Positions 1 to 9,021 of a DNA stretch of 44,335 nucleotides are shown here, one piece after another. The stretch's first letter is position 1. Every line of letters starts with the position of its first letter. The stretch spans positions 1 through 44,335 of the forward strand of contig CAJAAV010000194.1 of NCBI GenBank assembly GCA_903937835.1, read 5' to 3'. Made by a program: the position numbers and the translations under genes. Source of the DNA: an uncultured Chlorobiaceae bacterium. GTDB taxonomy: Bacteria > Bacteroidota > Chlorobiia > Chlorobiales > Chlorobiaceae. The notes beneath the pieces are model-generated. The model was not told where the DNA came from. It saw nothing but the letters and a program-made list of their open reading frames with translations, and made no database searches.

Positions 1-1
1 A

Positions 2-1519
2 TTTCTTAAAGGACTGTATTCCATTTTATTCGCTCTTTCATTGTGGGCAGTGTTTTTTTTAAAGCAAAATATAGGTTTGCTTCTCTTCGCTGGGTTTGTT
101 GTGGCATATATAAACGAATATATATTTATAGGAAAAAGAAAAAAAAATATCGAATTGCTTTTGTTGACCTTTGCTGTTATTGGAACTTTATTCCTGTATA
201 CATCGCTTTTGAAAATAAATATTTCAGATATATATAGGCTGACAGTAAGTAATGACTCAAAGGGGAACATTATTACGGTTTTTACAAGATTAATTGCTGA
301 TTCAGGTAATAGAGAGTTTATTTTAAAGGCGTTTATATATTACATAGTAATTGTGATTATTGATTATCTTGTTAAAATATTGCCAAACTCATATAGTAAG
401 TGGTACCAAATTATTGTTATGGCAATATTCGTTTGGATATTTGCGGTTTTTTTTAGAGATCCAGTGAACTCATCTGTAGTATTAGTACTAATCTATATTA
501 TTCATTTAGGCAAGGAATTGCTGTTTAAAAGAATCAGTCACCCCTTATTTATTCCATTATTGACCTTAGTGTTTGCAAACAGTATGACTGCTGGTCTATG
601 TGTTGGTGGATTATTCATTATTATTCCATTTTCATTTGCTTACGCATTTAATTATTTTGAAAAAATTCTTGATACTAGTAAATATAATGTGGTTATTATT
701 TCATTTGCTATTGTTCTTGCATCCTCATTGTTTATTTATAAACAAAATGAGCCATATAACTGGTGGGGTTTATCCCAAGGTCCAATTGCTCAAGCAAAGT
801 ATGAATTACCATATAGCAGTTTAAAGTACCTGAAAGTAGATAAGGCAACTTTTGATTTATTTTCGACAATAAAAGAGGTGATAGAGACAAAATCAAAAAC
901 AGACAATGATCTCTACCTTTATCCGGATATACCGATATTTTATCAATTGCATAATAAGATACCACCAACGCGAAATCTTGTTCAGTGGTACGATGTAATT
1001 AGTACGCAGGCCATGAAGCGGGAAATTGAAGATATAAAAAAAATATTACCACATCTTATTATAGTATTAGAGCCGCCATGGTTTGTTTATAAAGGGCACT
1101 CAATGTTAAAAAATAGCTATTTATACCAAGCTGAAATAGTTGACTTTCTTGATAATCAAGTTGTAAATGGTAATTACAAGTTAATAAAGTATCAGATTTA
1201 TAATAATCATATATTTGGTGACAATATGAACGATGTTGATAATCATGAGATGACTATAAGAGTGATGAATCCTGCTGTTATTGGTAAAACAATTGATGAA
1301 TTGTATGCAAATCATATATTAATTGAGAATTATGAGATAAGAAATATGATCAGTCATTCATATAGTGTTATTGATATTAAAAATCATAAACTTTTGATAG
1401 GCGATAAAATAAAAATGCAGTTAACGTATAATCAGGTTGATTCAATAGTTTTTAAAATCGGGACTCCAGAAAAAATAAGTGAGGAGTATTTTGTATTAAG
1501 AATATATGAAAAAAAATAA
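2..1519 (+). CDS. Polytopic membrane protein, GT-C/GT39-like, with RCK_C-like C-terminal domain (5' partial)
   Basis: The frame is open back to the first bases of the window, so the true start lies upstream; the TTG at 41 is only the first internal start-like codon. The visible N-terminal half is a series of hydrophobic segments (to about residue 235 counted from base 41). A soluble part follows, with a PDIPIFYQL/KIPPTRN stretch and a PHLIIVLEPPWF stretch of the kind seen after the membrane domain of GT-C glycosyltransferases. The last ~90 residues (about 1247-1516) resemble a TrkA-C/RCK_C domain: NPAVIGKTIDEL, then GDKIKM before the end. The gene is much more AT-rich than the rest of the window and overlaps the next gene by one base (TAATG), so the two are translated together. 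By analogy with Gtr systems it may transfer the sugar that its GtrB-like neighbour loads on a lipid carrier. That role is an inference. Confidence 0.6.
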   Translation, partial: FLKGLYSILFALSLWAVFFLKQNIGLLLFAGFVVAYINEYIFIGKRKKNIELLLLTFAVIGTLFLYTSLLKINISDIYRLTVSNDSKGNIITVFTRLIADSGNREFILKAFIYYIVIVIIDYLVKILPNSYSKWYQIIVMAIFVWIFAVFFRDPVNSSVVLVLIYIIHLGKELLFKRISHPLFIPLLTLVFANSMTAGLCVGGLFIIIPFSFAYAFNYFEKILDTSKYNVVIISFAIVLASSLFIYKQNEPYNWWGLSQGPIAQAKYELPYSSLKYLKVDKATFDLFSTIKEVIETKSKTDNDLYLYPDIPIFYQLHNKIPPTRNLVQWYDVISTQAMKREIEDIKKILPHLIIVLEPPWFVYKGHSMLKNSYLYQAEIVDFLDNQVVNGNYKLIKYQIYNNHIFGDNMNDVDNHEMTIRVMNPAVIGKTIDELYANHILIENYEIRNMISHSYSVIDIKNHKLLIGDKIKMQLTYNQVDSIVFKIGTPEKISEEYFVLRIYEKK

Positions 1520-2481
1520 TGAAAAATAATAAACTAATCACTATTGTTACTGCATGCTATAATGAGGAAAGTAACGTTGCCGAGGTGTACAGTCAAGTTA
1601 AAAATATTTTTAGAAATTATTTGGCTGAATATTCATACGAACATATATTCATTGATAATGCATCACAAGATACTACATATCAAATACTAAAGGATATTGC
1701 AAAACACGATGAAAATATTAAACTAATTCGAAATTCTCGTAATTTTGGTCATATTAGATCGCCATATCACGCTTTTGTTCAAGCCAAAGGTGATGCTCTT
1801 ATATCTATTGTAGCTGATTTGCAGGATCCTCCAGAAATGATTGTAGACTTTGTTAAAAAATGGGAAGAAGGATATCAGATTGTTGTTGCAATCAAGATCC
1901 AAAGTCATGAAAACCAATTAATGTTTGGTATTCGTACTCTATACTATAAAGTGCTTAAGCAACTGTCTGATGTGGAAATTATACAAAATTTTACAGGTTT
2001 TGGCTTATATGATAAAAAAATTATTACTATTCTTCGGGGTATTCCTGACCCGTACCCTTTTTTTAGGGGAATAATTGCAGAGTCAGGTTTTAATGTTGCA
2101 ACGGTGCCTTATACGCAGCCAAGAAGAGAGCGTGGTATCACTAAAAATAATTTCTTCACGCTTTATGATATGGGTATTCTTGGGATTATCAATAATTCCA
2201 AAGTTCCTTTGCGACTTGCAACATTTATCGGCTTTTTGATGGCTTTTATCAGTTTTCTTGCGGGGTTTGGATTTCTTGTTGGCAAACTTCTCTTTTGGAA
2301 CACGTTTCAGGCAGGAATTGCACCTCTTTTGATAAGTAATTTCTTTCTGTTTGGTCTTTTGCTCTTTTTTATTGGAATTCTTGGCGAATATGTTGGAGCT
2401 ATTTATACACAGGTGCTTGCGCGGCCCCGTGTTTATGAGGCTGAACGGATTAATTTTGATAGCGATGAGAGTAATTCGTGA
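1519..2481 (+). CDS. GtrB/DPM1-like GT2 glycosyltransferase with two C-terminal TM helices
   Basis: A family 2 glycosyltransferase of about 320 residues. The N-terminus has the family start ITIVTACYNEESN, then FIDNASQDTT (nucleotide site) and ADLQDPPEMI, the DxxD-type metal-binding motif of dolichyl/undecaprenyl-phosphate glycosyltransferases. Two long hydrophobic helices near the C-terminus (about residues 232-260 and 268-298) match GtrB and ArnC-type enzymes, which move a sugar from an NDP donor to undecaprenyl phosphate at the inner face of the membrane. ATG at 1519 overlaps the previous stop. Base composition is AT-rich like its upstream partner, which suggests the pair was acquired together. 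The donor sugar cannot be told from the sequence. Confidence 0.85.
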   Translation: MKNNKLITIVTACYNEESNVAEVYSQVKNIFRNYLAEYSYEHIFIDNASQDTTYQILKDIAKHDENIKLIRNSRNFGHIRSPYHAFVQAKGDALISIVADLQDPPEMIVDFVKKWEEGYQIVVAIKIQSHENQLMFGIRTLYYKVLKQLSDVEIIQNFTGFGLYDKKIITILRGIPDPYPFFRGIIAESGFNVATVPYTQPRRERGITKNNFFTLYDMGILGIINNSKVPLRLATFIGFLMAFISFLAGFGFLVGKLLFWNTFQAGIAPLLISNFFLFGLLLFFIGILGEYVGAIYTQVLARPRVYEAERINFDSDESNS

Positions 2482-3401
2482 TGCAGGAAAACATACAACT
2501 TGCCATAGCCCTGCCAACGTATAACCGCGCTGAGTATCTTGATCTTTGTCTGACGATCCATATTCCCTTGCTTAAAGCGTGGTCAATTCCTCTCTTCATT
2601 TCTGACAACGGGTCAACCGATCACACAAGAGAAATTGTTGAAAAGCATTCTCTTGAGTACCCGTTTATTCACTATTATCGGAATGAGGTAACAATCGGGC
2701 CGGATGAAAATTTTGAAAAAGCGCTTTGCTATCCGCAAACGGAGTACATCTGGTTGCTTGGCGATACCTACCGCATTCCCGACCAGAGTATAGATGCGTT
2801 CCTGCAATATGTTGTGAAGGACGCTTATGATGCAGTGCTTTTTAACGTAGTTGACAGGGTTCTCAATATTGAAGAGCAGATATACTCCGATCAGAATAAA
2901 CTTCTTGCCGATCTTGGCTGGCACATGACTTGCTTAAGTACTCTGGTATACAGCAGGAATCTTCTTCAGAATGCAAACTTCGTCCGTTATCGAGACACGA
3001 ACTTTCTTCAGACTGGGATCATCTTCGAGTATCTTGCCGATAAACCGTTTAAAGTCAAATGGCTTCCTCAGCATTCCGTTATTGGCCTCAAGGTGACTGG
3101 CGTGAAGAAAACAAGCTGGGAGAGCCAGACCTTTGAAATATGGACAAAGCGTTGGGCCAATTTTGTTTTTTCACTACCACCATCTTATAATCTTGATAGC
3201 AAGTTGATGTGTATTATGGATCATGGGAAAAAATCAGGGATATTTACTTTTTCTGCGTTGAAGCGGTTAAGGAAAAAAAATATTCTCAATATTAAAGAAT
3301 ATAGACGGTATTCAAGATATTTCCCTTTTACTATATCGATACACAGGTTCTTCGTTCGTGTTATTGCGTCACTTCCTCGTTGGTTTTCCAGAATATTTTA
3401 A
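2481..3401 (+). CDS. GT2 family glycosyltransferase
   Basis: About 306 residues with the GT-A fold start IQLAIALPTYNRAEYLD and the second nucleotide-binding element FISDNGSTDHT. The usual metal-binding LGDDD segment reads WLLGDTYRIPD here, with Thr in place of the second Asp. That is unusual, and activity should not be taken for granted. The C-terminus is basic with amphipathic stretches and could sit on the membrane. ATG at 2481 overlaps the preceding TGA (TGATG), and GTG at 2478 is an unlikely alternative. Composition returns here towards the window average. It probably adds one sugar in the assembly of the surface polysaccharide encoded around it. Donor and acceptor are unknown. Confidence 0.8.
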   Translation: MQENIQLAIALPTYNRAEYLDLCLTIHIPLLKAWSIPLFISDNGSTDHTREIVEKHSLEYPFIHYYRNEVTIGPDENFEKALCYPQTEYIWLLGDTYRIPDQSIDAFLQYVVKDAYDAVLFNVVDRVLNIEEQIYSDQNKLLADLGWHMTCLSTLVYSRNLLQNANFVRYRDTNFLQTGIIFEYLADKPFKVKWLPQHSVIGLKVTGVKKTSWESQTFEIWTKRWANFVFSLPPSYNLDSKLMCIMDHGKKSGIFTFSALKRLRKKNILNIKEYRRYSRYFPFTISIHRFFVRVIASLPRWFSRIF

Positions 3402-3586
3402 ATTTTATCTGCGTTTTTTGCCTTTCTTACGTAGGAGTCACAATTAGTTGTTGATTCGTATTTCATTAGGCTAATTTAAGCTATGGTGGTATATTTTTTC
3501 GATGTACTTCTTTTATCGCTCTGTGATGGAGCTCATTGTGTGTTGTTGTGTGTTTGAATGAGTTAACCTATTGATTTTCTATCTGA

Positions 3587-5515
3587 ATGAAGTTGTTTGC
3601 CCGAATTGTGCGTTATCTTGCTCCTTCAAAAGGAAAAATTGTTCTTGTCGTGGTCGTTAGTATGATGACTTCGTTGCTCGGTGTTGTTTCAATCTATTCA
3701 GTACTTCCCCTTCTGAATGCTGTCTTTACTGCTGATCGAACAATTGTGGCTCAGGGGCCTCCTGCAAATGTTGTATTGGAGGAAAAGAACATCGGGAATA
3801 TGGGTAGTAGCTCAAGTACGATAGCGTTAAACGGGATTGATACAAAAAAGCTGAAGGCATCAGTAACCCAGAAGTTTTCACAGTTGTTTTATGCTGATAC
3901 TAAAGAGCATACCTTGTTTAATATCTGCCTTTTTCTGATTGCATCTTTTGCAGTAAAAAACTTTTTTGTTTATCTGAACGGTCAAATCATTTTCAGGATT
4001 CAAACCAAGACAGCTAAAAAACTCAGGGATGATGTTTTCAGTAATATCATTGAGATGCACCTCGATTATTTCAACAAGAACCGGGTTGGTAACTTGATGA
4101 ACTTGGTTTATAATGATGTGCAGGCTGTCAATGAGATGGTTAGTTCAACTTTTGTTAATTTTTTGCAGAATCCTTTTTCGGTAGTTGTCTACGTCTTTGT
4201 TTTGTTGATTCTGAGTTGGAAGCTCACGATCTTTGCAACCATGACCTCAGTGCTTATTTTTTTTGTTATTCGCATTGTAGGTAGACAGGTTAAGGGTCTT
4301 GCTGCCAGTTTTCGAACCAGAATGGGTGATATGAATTCCGTGTTACAAGAGAAATTTAGTGGCATCAAAGTCATTAAGTCGAGTGCATTTGAAAATATCG
4401 AATTCTTACGGTTTCAGGCATTTACTCGAGAGTTCAGGAATCTTGATATACAGATAGCCCGGCTTCGCAATATTATTGGCCCTTTGAACGAAACACTGCT
4501 GGTTTCGGCTATTGCCCTTGTGCTGTGGTTTGGAGGGTTACAAGTGTTTGATGGAAGAATGACCTCTTCAGAACTTATTCTTTTTGCGTTTACCCTCTAT
4601 TCTACGATGGGGCCGATCAAGAAGTTTGGTGATGTCAATACCCAAATATCAGTCGGGATGGTCTCTGCGGAGCGTTTGTTTGAGCTCCTTGATACGGTAC
4701 CAGATATCCGAAATGGAGCGCGTGTAATTAGCGGGTTTGAGCATGAAATAAGGTTTGAGGATGTGTGTTTTAAATATGCCAAGGATGAGGATGCGCCCAA
4801 TATTCTTGATCATGTCTCTTTTACGCTAAAGAAAGGGGAGATGGTTGCCTTGGTGGGCCAGTCAGGTTCTGGAAAATCTACAACGGTTGATCTGTTGTTG
4901 CGGTTTTATGATGTCGATTCAGGTCGGATTACCATAGACGGAGTGGATATTCGCGAGTTTGACTTCAAGCAGTTGCGGCGGATGATCGGTGTGGTTAGCC
5001 AGGAGGTTATTCTTTTTAACGACACGATTAAGGCAAATATCGCTTATGGCACTCATGAAGAGATAAATCAAGAACAAGTGATTGCTGCTGCAAAAATGGC
5101 AAATGCACATCAGTTCATTGAAGAAAAGCCAGAGCAGTATGAGACCTTTATAGGTGATAGAGGATTGCAGTTATCAGGCGGACAGCGGCAGCGGTTGGCC
5201 ATTGCGCGGGCTATGGTGAAGAATCCAGAACTCCTTATTTTTGACGAGGCGACCAGTGCTCTGGATAATGAGTCAGAAAAAGTTGTGCAGCAGGCAATTG
5301 ACTATGCACTTGAAAATCGTACGGCGCTTGTTGTTGCACACCGTCTTTCGACCATCAGGAATGCTGACAGGATAATCGTTATGGAACGGGGGCGGGCTGT
5401 TGAGTCTGGTAATCATCAAGAGCTTCTTAATTTGGGAGGTTTATACAAGAATCTGTACGATATACAGTTTTCTGGCAAGATGCACGAAAGTGAAAAAGCG
5501 TTATCTGAATCTTGA
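3587..5515 (+). CDS. MsbA-like ABC exporter (fused membrane and ATPase domains)
   Basis: A full half-transporter of 642 residues: about six transmembrane helices in the first ~330 residues, then an ATPase domain. Walker A is GQSGSGKST (near residue 424), the signature is LSGGQRQR (near 529), Walker B is LLIFDEATSALD and the switch His is in AHRLST. Compared with MsbA there is a longer Ser/Asn-rich segment of roughly 60 residues between the first two helices, predicted to face the periplasm. The placement inside a glycosyltransferase cluster suggests export of a lipid-linked glycan or lipid A-type substrate. The 185 bases upstream show no clear promoter or terminator. The next gene starts within three bases of its stop. 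Confidence 0.85.
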   Translation: MKLFARIVRYLAPSKGKIVLVVVVSMMTSLLGVVSIYSVLPLLNAVFTADRTIVAQGPPANVVLEEKNIGNMGSSSSTIALNGIDTKKLKASVTQKFSQLFYADTKEHTLFNICLFLIASFAVKNFFVYLNGQIIFRIQTKTAKKLRDDVFSNIIEMHLDYFNKNRVGNLMNLVYNDVQAVNEMVSSTFVNFLQNPFSVVVYVFVLLILSWKLTIFATMTSVLIFFVIRIVGRQVKGLAASFRTRMGDMNSVLQEKFSGIKVIKSSAFENIEFLRFQAFTREFRNLDIQIARLRNIIGPLNETLLVSAIALVLWFGGLQVFDGRMTSSELILFAFTLYSTMGPIKKFGDVNTQISVGMVSAERLFELLDTVPDIRNGARVISGFEHEIRFEDVCFKYAKDEDAPNILDHVSFTLKKGEMVALVGQSGSGKSTTVDLLLRFYDVDSGRITIDGVDIREFDFKQLRRMIGVVSQEVILFNDTIKANIAYGTHEEINQEQVIAAAKMANAHQFIEEKPEQYETFIGDRGLQLSGGQRQRLAIARAMVKNPELLIFDEATSALDNESEKVVQQAIDYALENRTALVVAHRLSTIRNADRIIVMERGRAVESGNHQELLNLGGLYKNLYDIQFSGKMHESEKALSES

Positions 5516-5517
5516 GC

Positions 5518-6519
5518 ATGGACGGGCAGTCAAGCACTAATGATATGTCAGTATCAGCAATAATTGCGCTCTATAATCCAGATCTCCATTTGTTTGAAAA
5601 AGCGCTCTTGTCTGTGCTCAATCAAACCTGTCCTGTAAAGGAAATTGTTCTTGTGAATGATGGAGGCGCGGATAATTTCAAAGATAAATTGCCTGATGAT
5701 TTGCGAATCAAGGTGTTTTCTAAACCAAACGAGGGAGTGGCAGCAGCCCGCAACTTTGGGATAGCCCAGTGTACTTCAGAGTACATCGCTTTTCTGGATC
5801 AGGACGACTTTTGGTATCCTGACAAAATTCAGGAGCAAATAGCATTGATTCCTGTTTCTGGAGAACATTGTATGGTGACTTCACCGATTCATATTATTGA
5901 TCTTAAGGGTGACGAAATTTATAAGAAATCACAACGAACACAGGAGATCTATTTTCTCAAAGCCTCCAAGGAAAAGGCGTTATTACATCTTGCTTATGAA
6001 AATTTTATTTACTCATCTACCCCTCTTATCCATCGCAGCGTGTTCGATAAAGCAGGATTATTCGATCCCCATACCCAGCCGCATGATGACTGGGATATGT
6101 ACCTCAGGATTGTACATGCCGGATTTCCTGTATATTTTTATCGCGAAAAACCTCTCTCTGTCTGGAGAATGCATGACTCCAATGAATCTCATAAGGTCAA
6201 TGCAATGCTTCGATCAAAATGTTTAGTTGAAAAAAAAATGTTAAGTGTTGCTGCCGACCCTGATGTACGAAAGGTTTTGAAGATCAATCTTCAACTGGAT
6301 TATGTAGAACTTGATAATATTCTGTATAAGGAGCGTGACTACATTCAGTTTAGATCGTTAATTTTGACGCATCTGCGAAGTTTATTGCAGGAATATGCTG
6401 GAAACAGTGGGGCGGAGAAGGAGCTTGATAACATTTTGATGGCCCGGATACAAAAAATCGTCCTCAAATCAATCAGGCGGTATTTGTTTTCATTTTATTG
6501 CCAGGCAATGCAGCGTTAA
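5518..6519 (+). CDS. GT2 family glycosyltransferase
   Basis: About 334 residues. The GT-A domain shows VSAIIALYNPDLHLFEKAL, IVLVNDGGAD, AAARNFGIAQC and FLDQDDFWYPDKI, so both the nucleotide site and the DxDD metal motif are intact. A PHDDWDMYLRI segment matches the acceptor or catalytic region often seen as HxDW(D/E) in this family. ATG at 5518 is preferred over the in-frame TTG at 5512, because TTG would overlap the ABC exporter stop. Close spacing to the exporter suggests a single transcript. The C-terminal 100 residues are helical and of unknown role. It probably builds the polysaccharide repeat unit. Confidence 0.82.
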   Translation: MDGQSSTNDMSVSAIIALYNPDLHLFEKALLSVLNQTCPVKEIVLVNDGGADNFKDKLPDDLRIKVFSKPNEGVAAARNFGIAQCTSEYIAFLDQDDFWYPDKIQEQIALIPVSGEHCMVTSPIHIIDLKGDEIYKKSQRTQEIYFLKASKEKALLHLAYENFIYSSTPLIHRSVFDKAGLFDPHTQPHDDWDMYLRIVHAGFPVYFYREKPLSVWRMHDSNESHKVNAMLRSKCLVEKKMLSVAADPDVRKVLKINLQLDYVELDNILYKERDYIQFRSLILTHLRSLLQEYAGNSGAEKELDNILMARIQKIVLKSIRRYLFSFYCQAMQR

Positions 6520-6552
6520 GCTTTTATTTTATTGCTTTTGTAAAGTTGTTTA

Positions 6553-7596
6553 ATGATTAAAATCCTCTGTCTGCATATTGCGGAAAATCAGGCGAGTTAT
6601 CGGTACAGAGTTGAGCAATTTCTTCCGTACTGGAAGGAGTACGGTATTGAGATGACCCCTGTGAGTATTGTGGGAAAAAGCTATCCCCAAAAACTCCGAT
6701 TGGCGATTGAAAGTAAAAACTATGATTATGTCTGGCTTCAGAGAAAGCCGCTTTCGACTCTTTTTATCGCAATTATTGCCAGCAGGTCAAGACTATTGTA
6801 TGATTATGACGATGCTCTCTATGCAAAGGAAAGCTATCTCACAGCTTTGCCCAAGCCGACACAACCGGGTTCTAAGCAATCTGTTACCCGTCTCAATACG
6901 ATACTTAAACGTTCGTCTCTGGTGTTTGCTGGCAGTGAAGCACTTGTTGAGTATGCACAGAGGTTTAATCCAGACAACACATTTCTTGTCCCTACAGCGC
7001 TTGACAAAGTTCTGTCGCTCTCCTCAGGTACCTGTTCAGGTGACACGATTACTATCGGCTGGATAGGCAATACCCTGAACCTTTTTTTTCTCTCGCTTAT
7101 TGATGAGGCGACATCTTTTGTACAAAAACGTTATCCTCATGTCCGGTTTTCAGTTATGAGTGGCAAGCCTCCCGAAGGTTTGAAGACTACCTGGGAATTT
7201 GTTCCCTGGTCAAAGGAGGCTGAAGAGCAGTGGCTGCGTTCCATAGATATCGGCCTTATGCCGCTTGTTGATGACGAGTGGAGTCGAGGAAAATGTGCTT
7301 TCAAGCTGTTGCAGTATATGGCTCATGGTAAGCCGGTCGTTGCTTCCAATGTTGGGGCGAACCGAGCCGCTGTACTTCATGGTGTCAGTGGTTATCTTGC
7401 TTCATCCTCTTCGGAGTGGTTTAACGCCCTTGATTCTCTTGTTTCCAGTCAAGAGATGCAGTGTTCAATGGGAGAGGCAAGCCTGAAGCTTTTTCTTTCA
7501 ACCTATGAGCGGCAAATTGTTCAGGAGCGCATGGCGGATCTGTTACATTGTCATTTTAACCAAACTCGCCCATGTTCCGTTCTACATATAAACTAG
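6553..7596 (+). CDS. GT4-like glycosyltransferase
   Basis: 347 residues with the two-domain GT-B pattern. The first half includes DYVWLQRKPLS and LLYDYDDALY, a segment often seen in bacterial GT4 proteins. The second half opens with ITIGWIGNTLNL and contains GLMPLVDDEWSRGKCAFKL and MAHGKPVVASNVG, the C-terminal donor-binding region with a K-rather-than-E-centred EX7E variant. It is the last plus-strand gene of the polysaccharide block and converges with the UDP-sugar dehydrogenase gene 58 bases on. No convincing terminator hairpin is visible between them. The specificity is unknown. Confidence 0.78.
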   Translation: MIKILCLHIAENQASYRYRVEQFLPYWKEYGIEMTPVSIVGKSYPQKLRLAIESKNYDYVWLQRKPLSTLFIAIIASRSRLLYDYDDALYAKESYLTALPKPTQPGSKQSVTRLNTILKRSSLVFAGSEALVEYAQRFNPDNTFLVPTALDKVLSLSSGTCSGDTITIGWIGNTLNLFFLSLIDEATSFVQKRYPHVRFSVMSGKPPEGLKTTWEFVPWSKEAEEQWLRSIDIGLMPLVDDEWSRGKCAFKLLQYMAHGKPVVASNVGANRAAVLHGVSGYLASSSSEWFNALDSLVSSQEMQCSMGEASLKLFLSTYERQIVQERMADLLHCHFNQTRPCSVLHIN

Positions 7597-7654
7597 TATA
7601 AAATAAGTGATATACTTTTCATCATCAACCTCCATAAGATTGAGAATGAAGAAG

Positions 7655-8986
7655 TTAAAGCCTTCCATTTGACAACGATCGGTCGTAGATTCCTTTGACA
7701 TCGTAAACGATGCCGTTTGGTACAAGCCATTTCCTTGGGTTGATTCTTGCAAACTCTCTGTGCGCTACAGTTGCTACGACAGCCTGGTAGTGGTTTTGTG
7801 GAATAGTGTTCGGGTCGGCAAGCATCTGAAGCTGGTATTCGTCATCGACCTCTTTCGGTGATGCCCAAGGGTCGACGACTTCGATGATGCAACCGTAGTC
7901 CTGCAGTTCCCGGATGATATCGATTACCCGGCTGTTGCGGATGTCGGGGCAGTTCTCCTTGAAGGTGATACCCAGTAACAGGATTTTTGCGTTCTTGACG
8001 GTGCAGTCATTCTTGATGAGCAGCTTGACAACCTCTCCGGCAATGTAGGCTCCCATACCATCATTAAGCCTTCGTCCGGCAAGAATAATTTCAGGATGAT
8101 AGCCAACCTCCTGTGCTTTCTGGGCCAGATAGTAGGGGTCGACACCAATGCAGTGACCGCCAACAAGGCCAGGGCGGAAAGGGAGAAAGTTCCATTTTGT
8201 TGCAGCGGCGTCAAGCACATCAAGGGTGTCAATACCCATGCGGTTGAAAATCTGGGCTAGCTCGTTAACGAATGCGATGTTGATGTCGCGCTGGGAGTTT
8301 TCGATAACTTTTGCGGCCTCCGCAACCTTGATGGAGGGAGCGAGATAGGTGCCAGCCTCAATGATTGAGCGGTAAAGTTTGTCGATTACACTCGCAGCTT
8401 CGGGTGTGGATCCTGATGTGATTTTTTTGATTTTCGTAACGGTATGTTCTTTGTCGCCGGGGTTTATGCGTTCTGGTGAGTAGCCCACAAAAAAGTCGTT
8501 GTTACATGTTAGTCCTGAGACCTTTTCGAGCACGGGAACACACTCCTCTTCGGTTGCGCCGGGGTAGACTGTCGACTCGTAGATGACAATGTCACCCTTT
8601 TTGATAACTTTGCCAACTGTTTCACTTGCTTTAAGGAGCGGTGTGAGGTCAGGGTGATTATTCTTGTCAGTCGGCGTTGGAACGGTGACGATGTAACAGT
8701 TGGCGTTCTCCAGATCCTTCAAGTCGGCAGTGATGAAGAGACCTTTTTTTACGGTGCTTGCATCAAGAGGGCTTATTGTGGTGATGAGCTCACGAAGAAC
8801 GTTCTCTTCTGTTTCGAGGGTGGAGTCTTTGCCGTTTCGTAGTTCTTTTATTCTTGCCTGTTTGATGTCGAAGCCAATAACGGGGTAGTGCTTTGCAAAT
8901 TCAACGGCAAGCGGAAGTCCTACGTAACCGAGTCCGATGATGGCAATCTTTAAAGACTCGGTGCCGTTATTTGCTTGATTTGTCAT
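7655..8986 (-). CDS. UDP-N-acetyl-D-hexosamine 6-dehydrogenase (WbpO/TviB/WbpA-like)
   Basis: 443 residues of the UDP-glucose/GDP-mannose dehydrogenase family. The NAD-binding motif is IAIIGLGYVGLPLA (GxGxxG, residues 18-23). ESTVYPGATEE follows, and the catalytic Cys279 lies in GLVGGHCIGVDPYYL. The C-terminal UDP-binding domain contains LLLGITFKENCPDIRNS. Sequence style (TDKNNHPDL, RINPGDKEHT) is that of enzymes oxidising C6 of UDP-GlcNAc or UDP-GalNAc to the uronic acid, rather than UDP-glucose. It would supply an amino-uronic acid to the glycosyltransferases in the cluster. It is the last gene of the minus-strand run, 35 bases after the GINT1-like gene. Confidence 0.88.
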   Translation of the reverse strand: MTNQANNGTESLKIAIIGLGYVGLPLAVEFAKHYPVIGFDIKQARIKELRNGKDSTLETEENVLRELITTISPLDASTVKKGLFITADLKDLENANCYIVTVPTPTDKNNHPDLTPLLKASETVGKVIKKGDIVIYESTVYPGATEEECVPVLEKVSGLTCNNDFFVGYSPERINPGDKEHTVTKIKKITSGSTPEAASVIDKLYRSIIEAGTYLAPSIKVAEAAKVIENSQRDINIAFVNELAQIFNRMGIDTLDVLDAAATKWNFLPFRPGLVGGHCIGVDPYYLAQKAQEVGYHPEIILAGRRLNDGMGAYIAGEVVKLLIKNDCTVKNAKILLLGITFKENCPDIRNSRVIDIIRELQDYGCIIEVVDPWASPKEVDDEYQLQMLADPNTIPQNHYQAVVATVAHREFARINPRKWLVPNGIVYDVKGIYDRSLSNGRL

Positions 8987-9021
8987 GGTTTCTGATATTA
9001 TTTATCGCGTTGTTTGTTAGT

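Noticed and set aside
2083-2517. 144-residue minus-strand ORF inside the GtrB-like gene
   Set aside because: It is antisense to a strongly supported gene and has no recognisable domain.
3465-3475. ATTAGGCTAAT palindrome upstream of the ABC exporter
   Set aside because: It is too short and AT-rich to claim as an operator, and no clear promoter is beside it.
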